Below are positions 44,367 through 51,711 of a stretch of DNA of 64,000 bases, piece after piece. This DNA is from VRUE01 sp963844395 (GTDB lineage Bacteria; Actinomycetota; Thermoleophilia; Solirubrobacterales; 70-9). Under the pieces are notes generated by a model. The model was not told where the DNA came from. It saw only the letters and a program-made list of their open reading frames with translations, and ran no database searches. Both the position numbers and the translations under genes were made by a program. The stretch's first letter is position 1; the number at the start of each line of letters is the position of its first letter. The stretch is taken from the NCBI GenBank assembly GCA_963844395.1, contig CAWJNX010000002.1, forward strand, positions 1,178,001 through 1,242,000, read 5' to 3'.

Positions 44367-46256
44367 ATGAGCGACTCCGGGGTCCGATCGACGTTCAGCG
44401 GGCGAACCGCATGGGCTCGCAGCCTGCAGGCGCCACTGCGCGAGTTCCTTACCACCGAGACGGGCAGCGCCAGCGTGCTGCTCGCCGCCGCGATCGCTGC
44501 CCTTGCCTGGGCAAACATCGACCTGTCCTCCTACGAGAATGTCTGGCGCACGGAGCTCTCGATCGAGGTGGGTGGCTCCGGCATCTCCCAGGGACTGCGC
44601 GAGTGGGTCAACAGCGGGCTGATGACCTTTTTCTTTTTCGTCGTCGGGCTCGAGGTCCGCCGCGAGTTCGACCTCGGCGAGCTGCGCGAGCGTCGCCGGC
44701 TGGCCCTGCCCGCACTCGCCGCGGTCGGCGGAATGGCTGTGCCCGTCGCCATCTACCTGGCCTTCAATGGGGGAGAGGGCTCGGCCTACGGATGGGGCGT
44801 GGCGATGTCAACCGATACCGCCTTCGCTCTCGGCATGCTGGCGCTGGTCGGGCCGCGGTTCCCCGATCGCCTGCGCGGCTTCATGCTGACGCTCATCGTC
44901 GTCGACGACGTGATCGCGTTGCTGGTGATCGCCTTCGCCTACAGCGACGACGTCGTGCTCGGCTCGCTGCTGATCGCCGCCGCCATCTTCGGCCTGATGC
45001 TCGTTGCCCGTGCCGCCCGGATCCGCCAGGGCCTCGTCTACTTCCTGCTCGCCGCAACCGCTTGGGTGGCGCTATTCGAGTCGGGCGTCGATCCGGTCGT
45101 GCTGGGCCTGGCCGTCGGCTTGATCGCGTGGGCCTATCCGGTAGGTCGCGGCGAGCTGGAGCGGGCGACGGAGCTGTTCCGCGGCTTTCGCGAGCAGCCG
45201 ACGCCGGAGCTGGCCCGCTCGGCCCGAGCCGGGTTACAGGGGGCGGTCTCGCCGAATGCCCGCATGCTGCATCTCTTTCACCCTTGGACGAGCTACGTCG
45301 TCGTGCCGCTGTTCGCTCTCGCCAACGTCGGCATCGCGATCGACTGGGACTTCCTCACGACGGCGTACTCATCGCCGATCGTGCTCGGTATTCTCCTTGG
45401 CTACGTGCTCGGCAAGCCGATCGGGGTGATCGGAGTCTCCTGGCTGGTGACGAGGACGAGCGGAGGGCGGCTCCGCCCACCCGTGGGCTGGGCCGCCACG
45501 GCCGGAGCCGGCACCATCGCCGGCATCGGCTTCACGGTCTCGCTGCTGATTGCGGCACTGGCCTTCGAGGGAGCGGAGCTGCGCGAGGCGAAGCTCGGGG
45601 TCCTGAGTGCGGCGCTCTGCGCGTCGGTCTTGACCTGGCTGGTCTTCCGGGCCACCGCCTTGCTCCCACGTCGGGCGCGCATCCGTGCCTTGCTGGGCAG
45701 CTCGGAGACGCTCCCCGACCTGGCCGTGCCCGTGAACGCCGATCGCGATCATCTGCGCGGGCCGGCCGAGGCGCCGGTGACCGTCGTCGAGTACGGCGAC
45801 TTCGAGTGCCCCTATTGCGGCAAGGCCGAGCCGGTCGTGCGCGAGCTGCTCGCCGACTTCGGCGACCTGCGCTACGTCTGGCGCCACCTGCCGCTCTCCG
45901 ACGTCCACCCGCGGGCCGAGCTTGCCGCGGAGGCCGCCGAGGCGGCAGCCGCACAGGGGGAATTCTGGGAGATGCATGACCTCCTCCTCGATCACCAGGG
46001 CGACCTGAAGCCCAGCGACCTAGAGACCTACGCCGAGCGCCTCGGCCTCGACCTCGAGCGCTACCGCGACGACCTGCGACGGCACGCCCACGCGCCGCGG
46101 ATTGAGGAAGACGTCGACTCGGCGGACATCAGCGGCGTCACCGGCACGCCGACCTTCTTCGTCAACGAGCAGCGTCATGAGGGCGCCTACGACATCGAGA
46201 CGCTCTCGGCCGCGGTGCGAGCAGCCCGCACGCGTTCGGCGGTCATCGGGCGCTGA
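44367..46256 (+). CDS. NhaA-type Na+/H+ antiporter fused to a DsbA-like thioredoxin domain
   Basis: 629 residues, ATG 44367. NhaA part: residues 20-440, with E-V-R-R-E-F-D, S-T-D-T-A-F-A-L-G and the D-D pair in L-I-V-V-D-D-V-I-A-L. C-terminal part from about 455 is a DsbA/thioredoxin domain: V-E-Y-G-D-F-E-C-P-Y-C-G-K with active-site C-P-Y-C, and cis-Pro V-T-G-T-P-T-F. The fusion recurs in actinobacteria. It may couple ion exchange to disulfide chemistry outside the membrane. Confidence 0.9.
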   Translation: MSDSGVRSTFSGRTAWARSLQAPLREFLTTETGSASVLLAAAIAALAWANIDLSSYENVWRTELSIEVGGSGISQGLREWVNSGLMTFFFFVVGLEVRREFDLGELRERRRLALPALAAVGGMAVPVAIYLAFNGGEGSAYGWGVAMSTDTAFALGMLALVGPRFPDRLRGFMLTLIVVDDVIALLVIAFAYSDDVVLGSLLIAAAIFGLMLVARAARIRQGLVYFLLAATAWVALFESGVDPVVLGLAVGLIAWAYPVGRGELERATELFRGFREQPTPELARSARAGLQGAVSPNARMLHLFHPWTSYVVVPLFALANVGIAIDWDFLTTAYSSPIVLGILLGYVLGKPIGVIGVSWLVTRTSGGRLRPPVGWAATAGAGTIAGIGFTVSLLIAALAFEGAELREAKLGVLSAALCASVLTWLVFRATALLPRRARIRALLGSSETLPDLAVPVNADRDHLRGPAEAPVTVVEYGDFECPYCGKAEPVVRELLADFGDLRYVWRHLPLSDVHPRAELAAEAAEAAAAQGEFWEMHDLLLDHQGDLKPSDLETYAERLGLDLERYRDDLRRHAHAPRIEEDVDSADISGVTGTPTFFVNEQRHEGAYDIETLSAAVRAARTRSAVIGR

Positions 46257-46270
46257 AACGCCGACGGCTC

Positions 46271-46720
46271 TTAGCCCGAGCCTCTGCCGAGCGCCATGGA
46301 GATCTCGTCGATCGCGTTCCGCTCGGCGTCGCTGACCGGCTGCCCGTCCTCCTCTTCCTTGGCGCTCGCGACCCGCTCCGCGAGGCTGAGCGTGAAGCGC
46401 CTGTAGTCCTCTAGCTCCTCGGCAGATGCTTTCGCCTCGAGCAACGAGACTGCCTGCCGAATGATCTCCAGGTGATGCTCTTTCAGCTCCTCGACGGATC
46501 CTTGACGCCCGCGGTCGACCTTCGGTTTTGACTGGGCGATCTCGTCCATGAGGCCCGAGGCGCCGCTGGCGCTTCGCGCCTCGGTGTAGGCCTTCGCCAG
46601 CGAGAACGACTCGCGGAACGAGCCGCCCCGCTGCGCCGTCGAGACGATCACGCCGGCGCTCGTCGGCCCCTCGAGCACCGTCTCCCACTCCTGCTCTGCG
46701 AAATCCGCTTTTCCGGTCAT
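46271..46720 (-). CDS. Hypothetical protein, helical, C-terminal
   Basis: 149 residues, ATG 46720. E-W-E-T-V-L-E-G-P-T-S-A-G-V-I-V-S-T-A-Q-R-G-G-S-F-R then A-K-A-Y-T-E-A-R and D-E-I-A-Q-S-K-P-K-V-D. Recurrent actinobacterial family, helical, without known function. Convergent with NhaA. Confidence 0.65.
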   Translation of the reverse strand: MTGKADFAEQEWETVLEGPTSAGVIVSTAQRGGSFRESFSLAKAYTEARSASGASGLMDEIAQSKPKVDRGRQGSVEELKEHHLEIIRQAVSLLEAKASAEELEDYRRFTLSLAERVASAKEEEDGQPVSDAERNAIDEISMALGRGSG

Positions 46721-46816
46721 GCTGCCCGCCTACCCGGTGACGGGCTCTCGTAAGCGAAGGCGGCCCTCATGCGGAAATCACTAGGGGCCAGATCCGCTCG
46801 GCAGTAGATTGGCCAG

Positions 46817-47260
46817 ATGCGCGGGCGCCGAAGCGACAGCGCCGCCGCTCTGGCGGCCGCGATCGTGTTTGCGGTCGCCACGGGCTGCGGAGTAGCCAAC
46901 GAGACGCCGGATCGACTGCCTCCCCAGGAGAAGTCGGCCGCCCAGCACGAAAAATCGGTCGCCGACACCGTCCCTCCTTCCCGCTGCCCAGCGGACCTGC
47001 CGAGCTGCCGCAGCGCCGAAGGACGGATCACCTACGTCGAGCCAGTCGATCCCGACGGCGACGGTGACGCCCACTTCGTCATCGTCGACCCGCAGGGCAT
47101 CACCCTCCCGGGCCTGACCGCGATCGACGTCCGCAGGGGGCTTCGTCCCGATCCGCTTCCCGACGTAGGCGATCTGATCAGTGCCGCCGGCCCGGTCCAA
47201 ACCGGCTCCTACGGTCAAAGTCAGATCCACGCCCTCGAACTGCACGTCGCTTCACCCTGA
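46817..47260 (+). CDS. Lipoprotein, function unknown
   Basis: 147 residues, ATG 46817. Lipoprotein signal with lipobox A-T-G-C24, linker, then a compact domain with Y-V-E-P-V-D-P-D-G-D-G-D-A-H-F-V-I-V-D and D-V-R-R-G-L. The D-P-D-G-D-G-D stretch may bind Ca. Its last 9 bp overlap the kinase gene's end on the other strand. Confidence 0.65.
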   Translation: MRGRRSDSAAALAAAIVFAVATGCGVANETPDRLPPQEKSAAQHEKSVADTVPPSRCPADLPSCRSAEGRITYVEPVDPDGDGDAHFVIVDPQGITLPGLTAIDVRRGLRPDPLPDVGDLISAAGPVQTGSYGQSQIHALELHVASP

Positions 47261-48559
47261 TTCAGCTTCACTGCGGGCTGCCGTCAGCTCGCTGCGAACG
47301 ACTTCGGTCTGGTTCGGAATCTCGAGGCGGCGTTCGAGCACCGGGATTGCCTCCTCGGCGCGCCCGCTGAGGCGCAGCGCGTTGCCGAGGTTGAACAGGG
47401 CGTAGGCGTAGTCGAGGTCTTCGCTGCCCGGTGGGAAAGCCCAAACGGCTTCCTCGAGGACCGGGAGCGCTTCCTCGTAGCGACCGGCTTGGATCAGTTC
47501 GAAACCTTCCAGGTTGAGGGTGCTGCCGAGCGCGGGATCGCTTCCGGAAGGCGTCGGCACCGTCGCAGCGGCCTCCGCATCCTCGCCAGTCGCTGCTGCA
47601 TCGTTGCCGTCCCTCGCCGGGGCGGTTTCGCGTTTCTCGCCCACCGCCTTCGAGGCGACCTTGCCTCTGGGCTCCTCCTCCGAACCGCCGGTCACGAGCT
47701 GGAATGCGGCAACTAGTACTGCCAGGATCGCGAAGACGGCACCGGCCTTGGCCCAAGCCGGACGCGGCGCGCGCCCCTCGGGCTCGCGCGGAGGTGGCGG
47801 CGTCGGTTTGAGCCGTTGGGTCATCTGACCCTGAGCAGACGCCTTTCGATCGAGGCGGGCAAGCGCCTGCTTGGCTGAGGCCGGGCGGCCGCCTGGGTCG
47901 GCGGTGGATAGATGCGCAACCAACCCGCGTAGGCCGGCGGGCGGGTTGTCGCCCATGCAGTCGCGCAGCATGACTCCACACGAGTAGAGGTCGGAGCGCT
48001 CCGTCGCGGGGTGACCACTCATCGTCTCGGGCGCGATGTAGCGGGCGGTGCCGAGCAGGTTCCCGGTGCTCGTCAGGGCGGTCGCATCTTTTGGCAGCGC
48101 GATCCCGAAGTCGATCAGCTTAGCGCTGCCGTCGGGCGCGATCAGGACGTTCTGGGGCTTGACGTCGCGGTGAACGATGCCCGCGGCGTGGATATGGGCG
48201 AGGGCGCCGAGCAGCTCGCGGGCGAGACGCCCGCAATCGATCTCGCCGTGTCGCGCCATTCGCTCGGCCAAGTTGTCGCCGGCGACGTACTCCATGACGA
48301 GGTAGGGACGTTCCTCGCCTTCCGCGAAGTCGTAGACGCCAATCAGATTGGGATGCGAGAGGGCCGCCGCGATCCGCGCCTCGCGGCGGAATCGGGCCAG
48401 GAACTCGGGGTCGGAGGCGATCGTGTCGGAGAGGACCTTGACCGCCACGGGCCGGTCGAGGACCTCGTCCTCCGCAAGCCACACCGACGCCATGCCGCCT
48501 CGGCCGAGCAGCCGCTCGAGGCGGTACCGGTCCTTAAGCCGTTCGCCCTCGGCGATCAT
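47252..48559 (-). CDS. Ser/Thr protein kinase with TM and TPR C-terminus
   Basis: 435 residues, ATG 48559. Kinase: G-loop G-R-G-G-M-A, K41, E60, H130-R-D132, N137, D150-F-G. No P-x-x-P-x-x PASTA repeats; instead a membrane helix near 265-290 and a TPR-like C-terminus (A-L-F-N-L-G-N-A-L-R-L-S-G-R-A-E-E-A-I-P-V-L). Membrane-bound sensor/effector. The ATG overlaps the stop of the ligase gene upstream (TGATG), so they are likely one operon. Confidence 0.9.
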   Translation of the reverse strand: MIAEGERLKDRYRLERLLGRGGMASVWLAEDEVLDRPVAVKVLSDTIASDPEFLARFRREARIAAALSHPNLIGVYDFAEGEERPYLVMEYVAGDNLAERMARHGEIDCGRLARELLGALAHIHAAGIVHRDVKPQNVLIAPDGSAKLIDFGIALPKDATALTSTGNLLGTARYIAPETMSGHPATERSDLYSCGVMLRDCMGDNPPAGLRGLVAHLSTADPGGRPASAKQALARLDRKASAQGQMTQRLKPTPPPPREPEGRAPRPAWAKAGAVFAILAVLVAAFQLVTGGSEEEPRGKVASKAVGEKRETAPARDGNDAAATGEDAEAAATVPTPSGSDPALGSTLNLEGFELIQAGRYEEALPVLEEAVWAFPPGSEDLDYAYALFNLGNALRLSGRAEEAIPVLERRLEIPNQTEVVRSELTAARSEAESG

Positions 48560-49686
48560 CAGCGGCGCGTACGCTCGGCGAGGTAGTCGAGCAGCCCGTC
48601 CATCTCGGCCTCGCGATGGACACGACGCTGATCGTCGGCACCATTGCCCTTGCGCAGGATTCGCTCGATCTCCTCGAGCGCAGCGTCGCCATTCAGCTCG
48701 CGGGCATAGGGACGAACCGCGTCGAGCACCTGGCGTCCCACCTCCCGGGCCGGCGCCGGCGTGTCCTCGTCGTAAAGGATGTTCGCCTCGAGCCCGTGAC
48801 TCGCGGCCTGGAAGTAGGACTCCTCGAGCGCCTCGCGATAGAGACCCGGCCTGGTCGGCTGGTCCAGCTCCTTCGCCGCAATCGCCTGAATCAGCGCCGC
48901 GATCGCACTGCAGGTGGCGACGTCGGTCTGCACGTCGAGTGCCCGTACCTCGACCGTGCCCAGCTGGGGGTGGGGACGGACATCCCACCAGATATAGGTG
49001 TAGTCCTCGACACCGGCGGCGGCGATCAGCTGGTTGGCGACTCGGCAGAAATCCTCGTAGTCGCGCAGCTGCCGCGGCAGCTGGAAGCGGGGGTAGCTGC
49101 GCACCACCGAGGTGCGGGCGCTGGCGTGACCGGAATCGACCCCTTCCCAGAACGGTGAGTTGGCGCTCAGCGCCTGCAGGACCGGCAGGTATAGCCGGAA
49201 CGAGTTGGCCACCCGCACGGCGGTATCCGGATCGGGCATGCCGATGTGGACATGGAGCCCGCAGGGCGGCGTTCTCAGCAGGCCGCCGAGGTCCTTGCGG
49301 ACGATCTCATAGCGCGGCTTCGTCACCAGCCGGGCTTCGCCGAGATCGGCCGCAGGGTGCAGACCGGATCCGAGCAGCTCGAAGCCTGATTCGCGGATCG
49401 CGCCTCTCGCCTCGCGCAACTCGTCTAGCGCTTGCCCGACGTCGTGACAGATCCCGGTCTTCAGCTCGATCTGGTCGGCGAAGATCTCTGAGGAGATCCG
49501 CTCGCCCACCGCCCCAGGCACGCTTTCCAGGACGGTCTCGCTCACCGCGATCAATTCCCGCCGCTCGTCGACCAGCAGCAACTCTTCCTCGACACCCAGC
49601 GATAGCGGAGGAGAAGCTCCGAAGCGGTGGGCGTAAGAATCATCCACCCAAGGCGACTCTGGGGCCGATGAGTGGTTGGTCAACAT
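48559..49686 (-). CDS. Carboxylate-amine ligase (YbdK/GCS2 family)
   Basis: 375 residues, ATG 49686. G-V-E-E-E-L-L-L-V-D near 30, G-L-H-V-H-I-G near 142-148, W-W-D-V-R-P-H-P-Q-L-G-T-V-E-V-R near 215-230. The GCS2 group includes weak gamma-glutamylcysteine ligases and related enzymes such as mycofactocin- or ergothioneine-related ones. Exact product unknown. Its start abuts an IS3 transposase remnant on the other strand. Confidence 0.8.
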   Translation of the reverse strand: MLTNHSSAPESPWVDDSYAHRFGASPPLSLGVEEELLLVDERRELIAVSETVLESVPGAVGERISSEIFADQIELKTGICHDVGQALDELREARGAIRESGFELLGSGLHPAADLGEARLVTKPRYEIVRKDLGGLLRTPPCGLHVHIGMPDPDTAVRVANSFRLYLPVLQALSANSPFWEGVDSGHASARTSVVRSYPRFQLPRQLRDYEDFCRVANQLIAAAGVEDYTYIWWDVRPHPQLGTVEVRALDVQTDVATCSAIAALIQAIAAKELDQPTRPGLYREALEESYFQAASHGLEANILYDEDTPAPAREVGRQVLDAVRPYARELNGDAALEEIERILRKGNGADDQRRVHREAEMDGLLDYLAERTRR

Positions 49687-49729
49687 CCTTCGCCCCTTCT
49701 ACCCTGCACCGCGAGGTCGAAAGCCCTTA

Positions 49730-49896
49730 AGCAGAGCTCTTCAAACCGCAAACGCTGGACCACACGCATCGAGCTCGCCACCGCCATCCACGACTACATT
49801 GAGCTCTTCCACAACACCCGGCGCCGTCACCCAGCGCTCGAGATGTTCAGCCCCGCCAAATACGAGGACCTACATAACGCAACCCAGGCCGCTTGA
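49730..49896 (+). mobile_element. IS3-type transposase C-terminal remnant
   Basis: A frame with S-N-R-K-R-W-T-T-R-I-E-L-A-T-A-I-H-D-Y-I-E-L-F-H-N-T-R-R-R-H-P-A-L matches the end of IS3-family integrase (helix ending in the R-R-R-H-x-A-L signature), ending at 49896. The catalytic D-D part is missing, and no intact IR is seen. The sequence TTGACTCC...GTGACTCCG at 49894-49920 may belong to the IS end. A decayed insertion. Confidence 0.75.
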
Positions 49897-49985
49897 CTCC
49901 AAGAATCGTGACTCCGAAAAAGCGGGGTAGATTACGGCTCCGTCAAACCTGGCCTGGCTCAGAGGCCCCAATATGGAAACGCGGC

Positions 49986-50195
49986 TCAGAAAGGGGGCAG
50001 CCCATCAAATAGCTGCCCCGGCCTCACCTCGACAGCCCTGGCGAGCCGTTCGACGGTCGAAACCTGCGGGTCACGTTTTCCTGCCTCGATCCGACTGATC
50101 TCCCCAGCATGGACTCCGCTTCGCTCTGCAACCTGTTCTTGAGTCAGTTCAAGTCGTTCGCGCGCCTCACGCAGGTTGGTGCCGAAGGCGGTCAT
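49986..50195 (-). CDS. XRE-family HTH regulator
   Basis: 69 residues, ATG 50195 with GAGGA upstream (the alternative start 50231 lacks one). Compact HTH_3: L-R-E-A-R-E-R-L-E-L-T-Q-E-Q-V-A-E-R-S-G-V-H-A-G-E-I-S-R-I-E-A-G-K-R-D-P-Q-V-S-T. Gene lies after the terminator of the second peptide gene and box B. May control the peptide locus. Confidence 0.85.
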   Translation of the reverse strand: MTAFGTNLREARERLELTQEQVAERSGVHAGEISRIEAGKRDPQVSTVERLARAVEVRPGQLFDGLPPF

Positions 50196-50220
50196 CCCGC
50201 AATCCTCTGCCCTCCCGGTA

Positions 50221-50280
50221 AGAACCTCCATGGGAAATTTCGCAAGTCGTCGGGTAGCGTTCCGCGTCCCCCGTGCCGCC
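50221..50280. repeat. Conserved 60-nt box, copy B
   Basis: Aligned to 50473-50533 it matches in about 47 of 61 columns with one gap. Sits between the terminator of peptide B and the XRE gene. In the plus frame both copies would read R-T-S-M-x-N-F-x-S-x-x-V-A-F-R with several synonymous differences, but neither copy has a ribosome site there, so a regulatory or RNA role is equally possible. Confidence 0.6.
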
Positions 50281-50290
50281 TACCAACTGG

Positions 50291-50338
50291 AAAAAGGGGA
50301 CCGATCCGGCCCCAAGTGCCGGGGCCAGATCGGCCCCC
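50291..50338 (-). terminator. Intrinsic terminator of peptide gene B
   Basis: On the minus strand arms 50321-50338 and 50296-50313 pair over 18 bp, with the only two deviations being G-U wobbles, loop GGCACTT, followed by TTTTTCC (50295-50289). This is a strong Rho-independent terminator, rare in this window. Confidence 0.85.
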
Positions 50339-50351
50339 GACATGCATTCGA

Positions 50352-50411
50352 TTACGAGTGCTTGACGATATGCACGGTCGAAACGACCTGCGGCACTTTG
50401 GCCATCTGCAT
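50352..50411 (-). CDS. 19-residue peptide gene, copy B
   Basis: ATG 50411, stop TAA 50352-50354. Product MQMAKVPQVVSTVHIVKHS. Preceded by GGAGGTGAGGAGCT, i.e. an optimal Shine-Dalgarno at the right distance. It aligns to peptide A (9 of 19 identical, sharing Q-V-V and H-I-V-K). No Cys, no signal peptide; basic, amphipathic. Too short to name. Followed by an intrinsic terminator. Could be a signalling peptide, leader, antimicrobial or regulatory peptide. Confidence 0.7.
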   Translation of the reverse strand: MQMAKVPQVVSTVHIVKHS

Positions 50412-50472
50412 AGCTCCTCACCTCCCTCCTCATGAGTCAGCCCAAGCGGGGTGCGCGAATCACTGGCTTAAA

Positions 50473-50533
50473 CGAACTTCAATGGAAAACTTCACAAGTT
50501 CTCAGGTAGCTTTCCGCCATCCCCCATGCCGCA
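50473..50533. repeat. Conserved 60-nt box, copy A
   Basis: Counterpart of 50221-50280, placed 75 nt after peptide A's stop, as box B is 72 nt after peptide B's stop, and 60 bp before peptide B's ATG. The regular spacing shows that the whole unit (Shine-Dalgarno, peptide, hairpin, box) duplicated. Confidence 0.6.
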
Positions 50534-50552
50534 ACGCCCGATAAATTCAGCG

Positions 50553-50593
50553 CTGGGCCGGTCCCGGCCCAGTGACGCAGGCCGAAACCGGCC
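50553..50593 (-). terminator. Two GC hairpins after peptide gene A
   Basis: CTGGGCCG-GTCC-CGGCCCAG (50553-50572) and GGCCG-AAAC-CGGCC (50580-50593, plus strand view). Occupy the place of the terminator in unit B, but lack a T-tract, so may attenuate rather than stop transcription into peptide B. Confidence 0.5.
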
Positions 50594-50607
50594 CTATCTT
50601 TGGTCTC

Positions 50608-50667
50608 CTAGTTCTGCTTCACGATGTGCAGCAGCGGCACGACCTGATCGGCGGATGCCAGTTTCAT
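50608..50667 (-). CDS. 19-residue peptide gene, copy A
   Basis: ATG 50667, stop TAG 50608-50610. Product MKLASADQVVPLLHIVKQN. Upstream GGGAGGAGGTGAGCAGG is a near-perfect complement of the 16S 3' end, 5-6 nt before the ATG. First of the two units, nearest the 34-bp palindrome, so probably read from the divergent promoter. The 5' leader holds a hairpin at 50697-50711. Confidence 0.7.
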   Translation of the reverse strand: MKLASADQVVPLLHIVKQN

Positions 50668-50696
50668 CCTGCTCACCTCCTCCCGCTCGTCGGCGT

Positions 50697-50711
50697 CCGG
50701 CTTTTTGCCGG
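50697..50711 (-). promoter_or_regulatory. Leader hairpin of peptide gene A
   Basis: CCGGC-TTTTT-GCCGG, perfect arms of 5 bp. It lies in the 5' leader between the palindrome and the Shine-Dalgarno sequence. Minus-strand RNA would have an AAAAA loop. Confidence 0.45.
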
Positions 50712-50724
50712 GACAAGCGAGAGG

Positions 50725-50758
50725 GTAAGAAATTTCTTATCGATAAGATTTTTCTTAC
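50725..50758. promoter_or_regulatory. 34-bp near-perfect palindrome between divergent genes
   Basis: Starts GTAAGAA, ends TTCTTAC, centre CTTATCGATAAG; only two base pairs of symmetry are broken. AT-rich against a GC-rich background. It lies 79 bp upstream of the winged-helix gene (plus) and about 58 bp upstream of peptide gene A (minus). Size and symmetry suit a dimeric or tetrameric regulator, most simply the adjacent winged-helix protein. Confidence 0.7.
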
Positions 50759-50836
50759 TACTTTGTGTGTCGCACGGAAGCCTCTAAGCTCAAGCGCGAC
50801 TGAATGCGACAGCAGCTCTGAACGGAGGAGGCAGCG

Positions 50837-51487
50837 TTGGGCGAGGTAGCACCAGAAATCGGACGAAAGCCGTTGAAGAAGCGCACGCGGCTACCGGATG
50901 TTGCGCTGACCCACTCCGTCAACCACTGGATCAGGGTCGAAGCGCTCGCAATCTTCCACGAAGGCGCATTCAGCGCTGGCGAGGTCGCCAAGACGATTGG
51001 AGAGGACGTGAAGATCGTAAGGGGCCACGTCAAGGACCTTTACGACTCGGGCTGCATCGAGTTTGCGGGCTACAAACTGGTGGGCGGAACGATGAGACGG
51101 GTCTATCGGGCCATTACGCGAGCGGTTGTGAGCGACGAGACCTATCTCGCGATGTCACTTGAGGACCGGCACGATCTGAACGGCGTGGTCGTTCAAGGTC
51201 TTCTTGCGGAGTCGGTGTGCTCCTATCGAAACAAGAAAATGGCCACCGATGAAAATCTCTGCCTAGTCTGGCAAGCCCTGAACCTAGACCTCCAAGGAAA
51301 GCGTGAGCTCTTAAAGCATATGACTGCGGCTTGGGAAGGGGCGAAGGAGATTGAAGTCAGGGCAGTCAATCGCATGGCGGAGTCAGGCGAGAGAGGATCT
51401 CCTTCCGTTGCGGGGTTCGTTGGCTTCGAGCGGGGACGGGCTGGAAGACCCGAGGGCGGTTACCACGGGACGGAAGAAAATGAGTAG
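50837..51487 (+). CDS. Winged-helix (ArsR-like) regulator
   Basis: 216 residues, TTG 50837 with GGAGGAGG upstream. Winged helix in residues 20-90: H-S-V-N-H-W-I-R-V-E-A-L-A-I-F, then S-A-G-E-V-A-K-T-I-G-E-D-V-K-I-V-R-G-H-V-K-D-L-Y. The rest is an effector/dimer domain, no recognised ligand motif. Divergent from the peptide genes across the palindrome, so the likely regulator of both. Homologous in its DNA-binding part to the next gene. Confidence 0.75.
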   Translation: MGEVAPEIGRKPLKKRTRLPDVALTHSVNHWIRVEALAIFHEGAFSAGEVAKTIGEDVKIVRGHVKDLYDSGCIEFAGYKLVGGTMRRVYRAITRAVVSDETYLAMSLEDRHDLNGVVVQGLLAESVCSYRNKKMATDENLCLVWQALNLDLQGKRELLKHMTAAWEGAKEIEVRAVNRMAESGERGSPSVAGFVGFERGRAGRPEGGYHGTEENE

Positions 51488-51711
51488 TAAGAGGATTGCG
51501 GTTTGCAGATTCGTACCAAACTGAGATCCTTTCGTACTCAAATCAAGCTCGTCTCGGACCACATAGCACGCCCTCCGTAGTGGCGTTTAGGTTCCTGACG
51601 CGCGTCCCACATGGCCTCGCCGCTCTGGGCTACTGGTGACTTGGAGGCGGCGGACGGGGACCAAGGCTTAGTCACTCTGGTTCCTGCGCCCGCGAACGGA
51701 AGGAACGAGAG

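Noticed and set aside
50176..50544. Plus-strand ORF across the two peptide units
   Set aside because: No ribosome site; opposite strand has peptides with optimal ribosome sites. The parallel R-T-S-M-x-N-F segments are noted in the findings but do not justify a gene.
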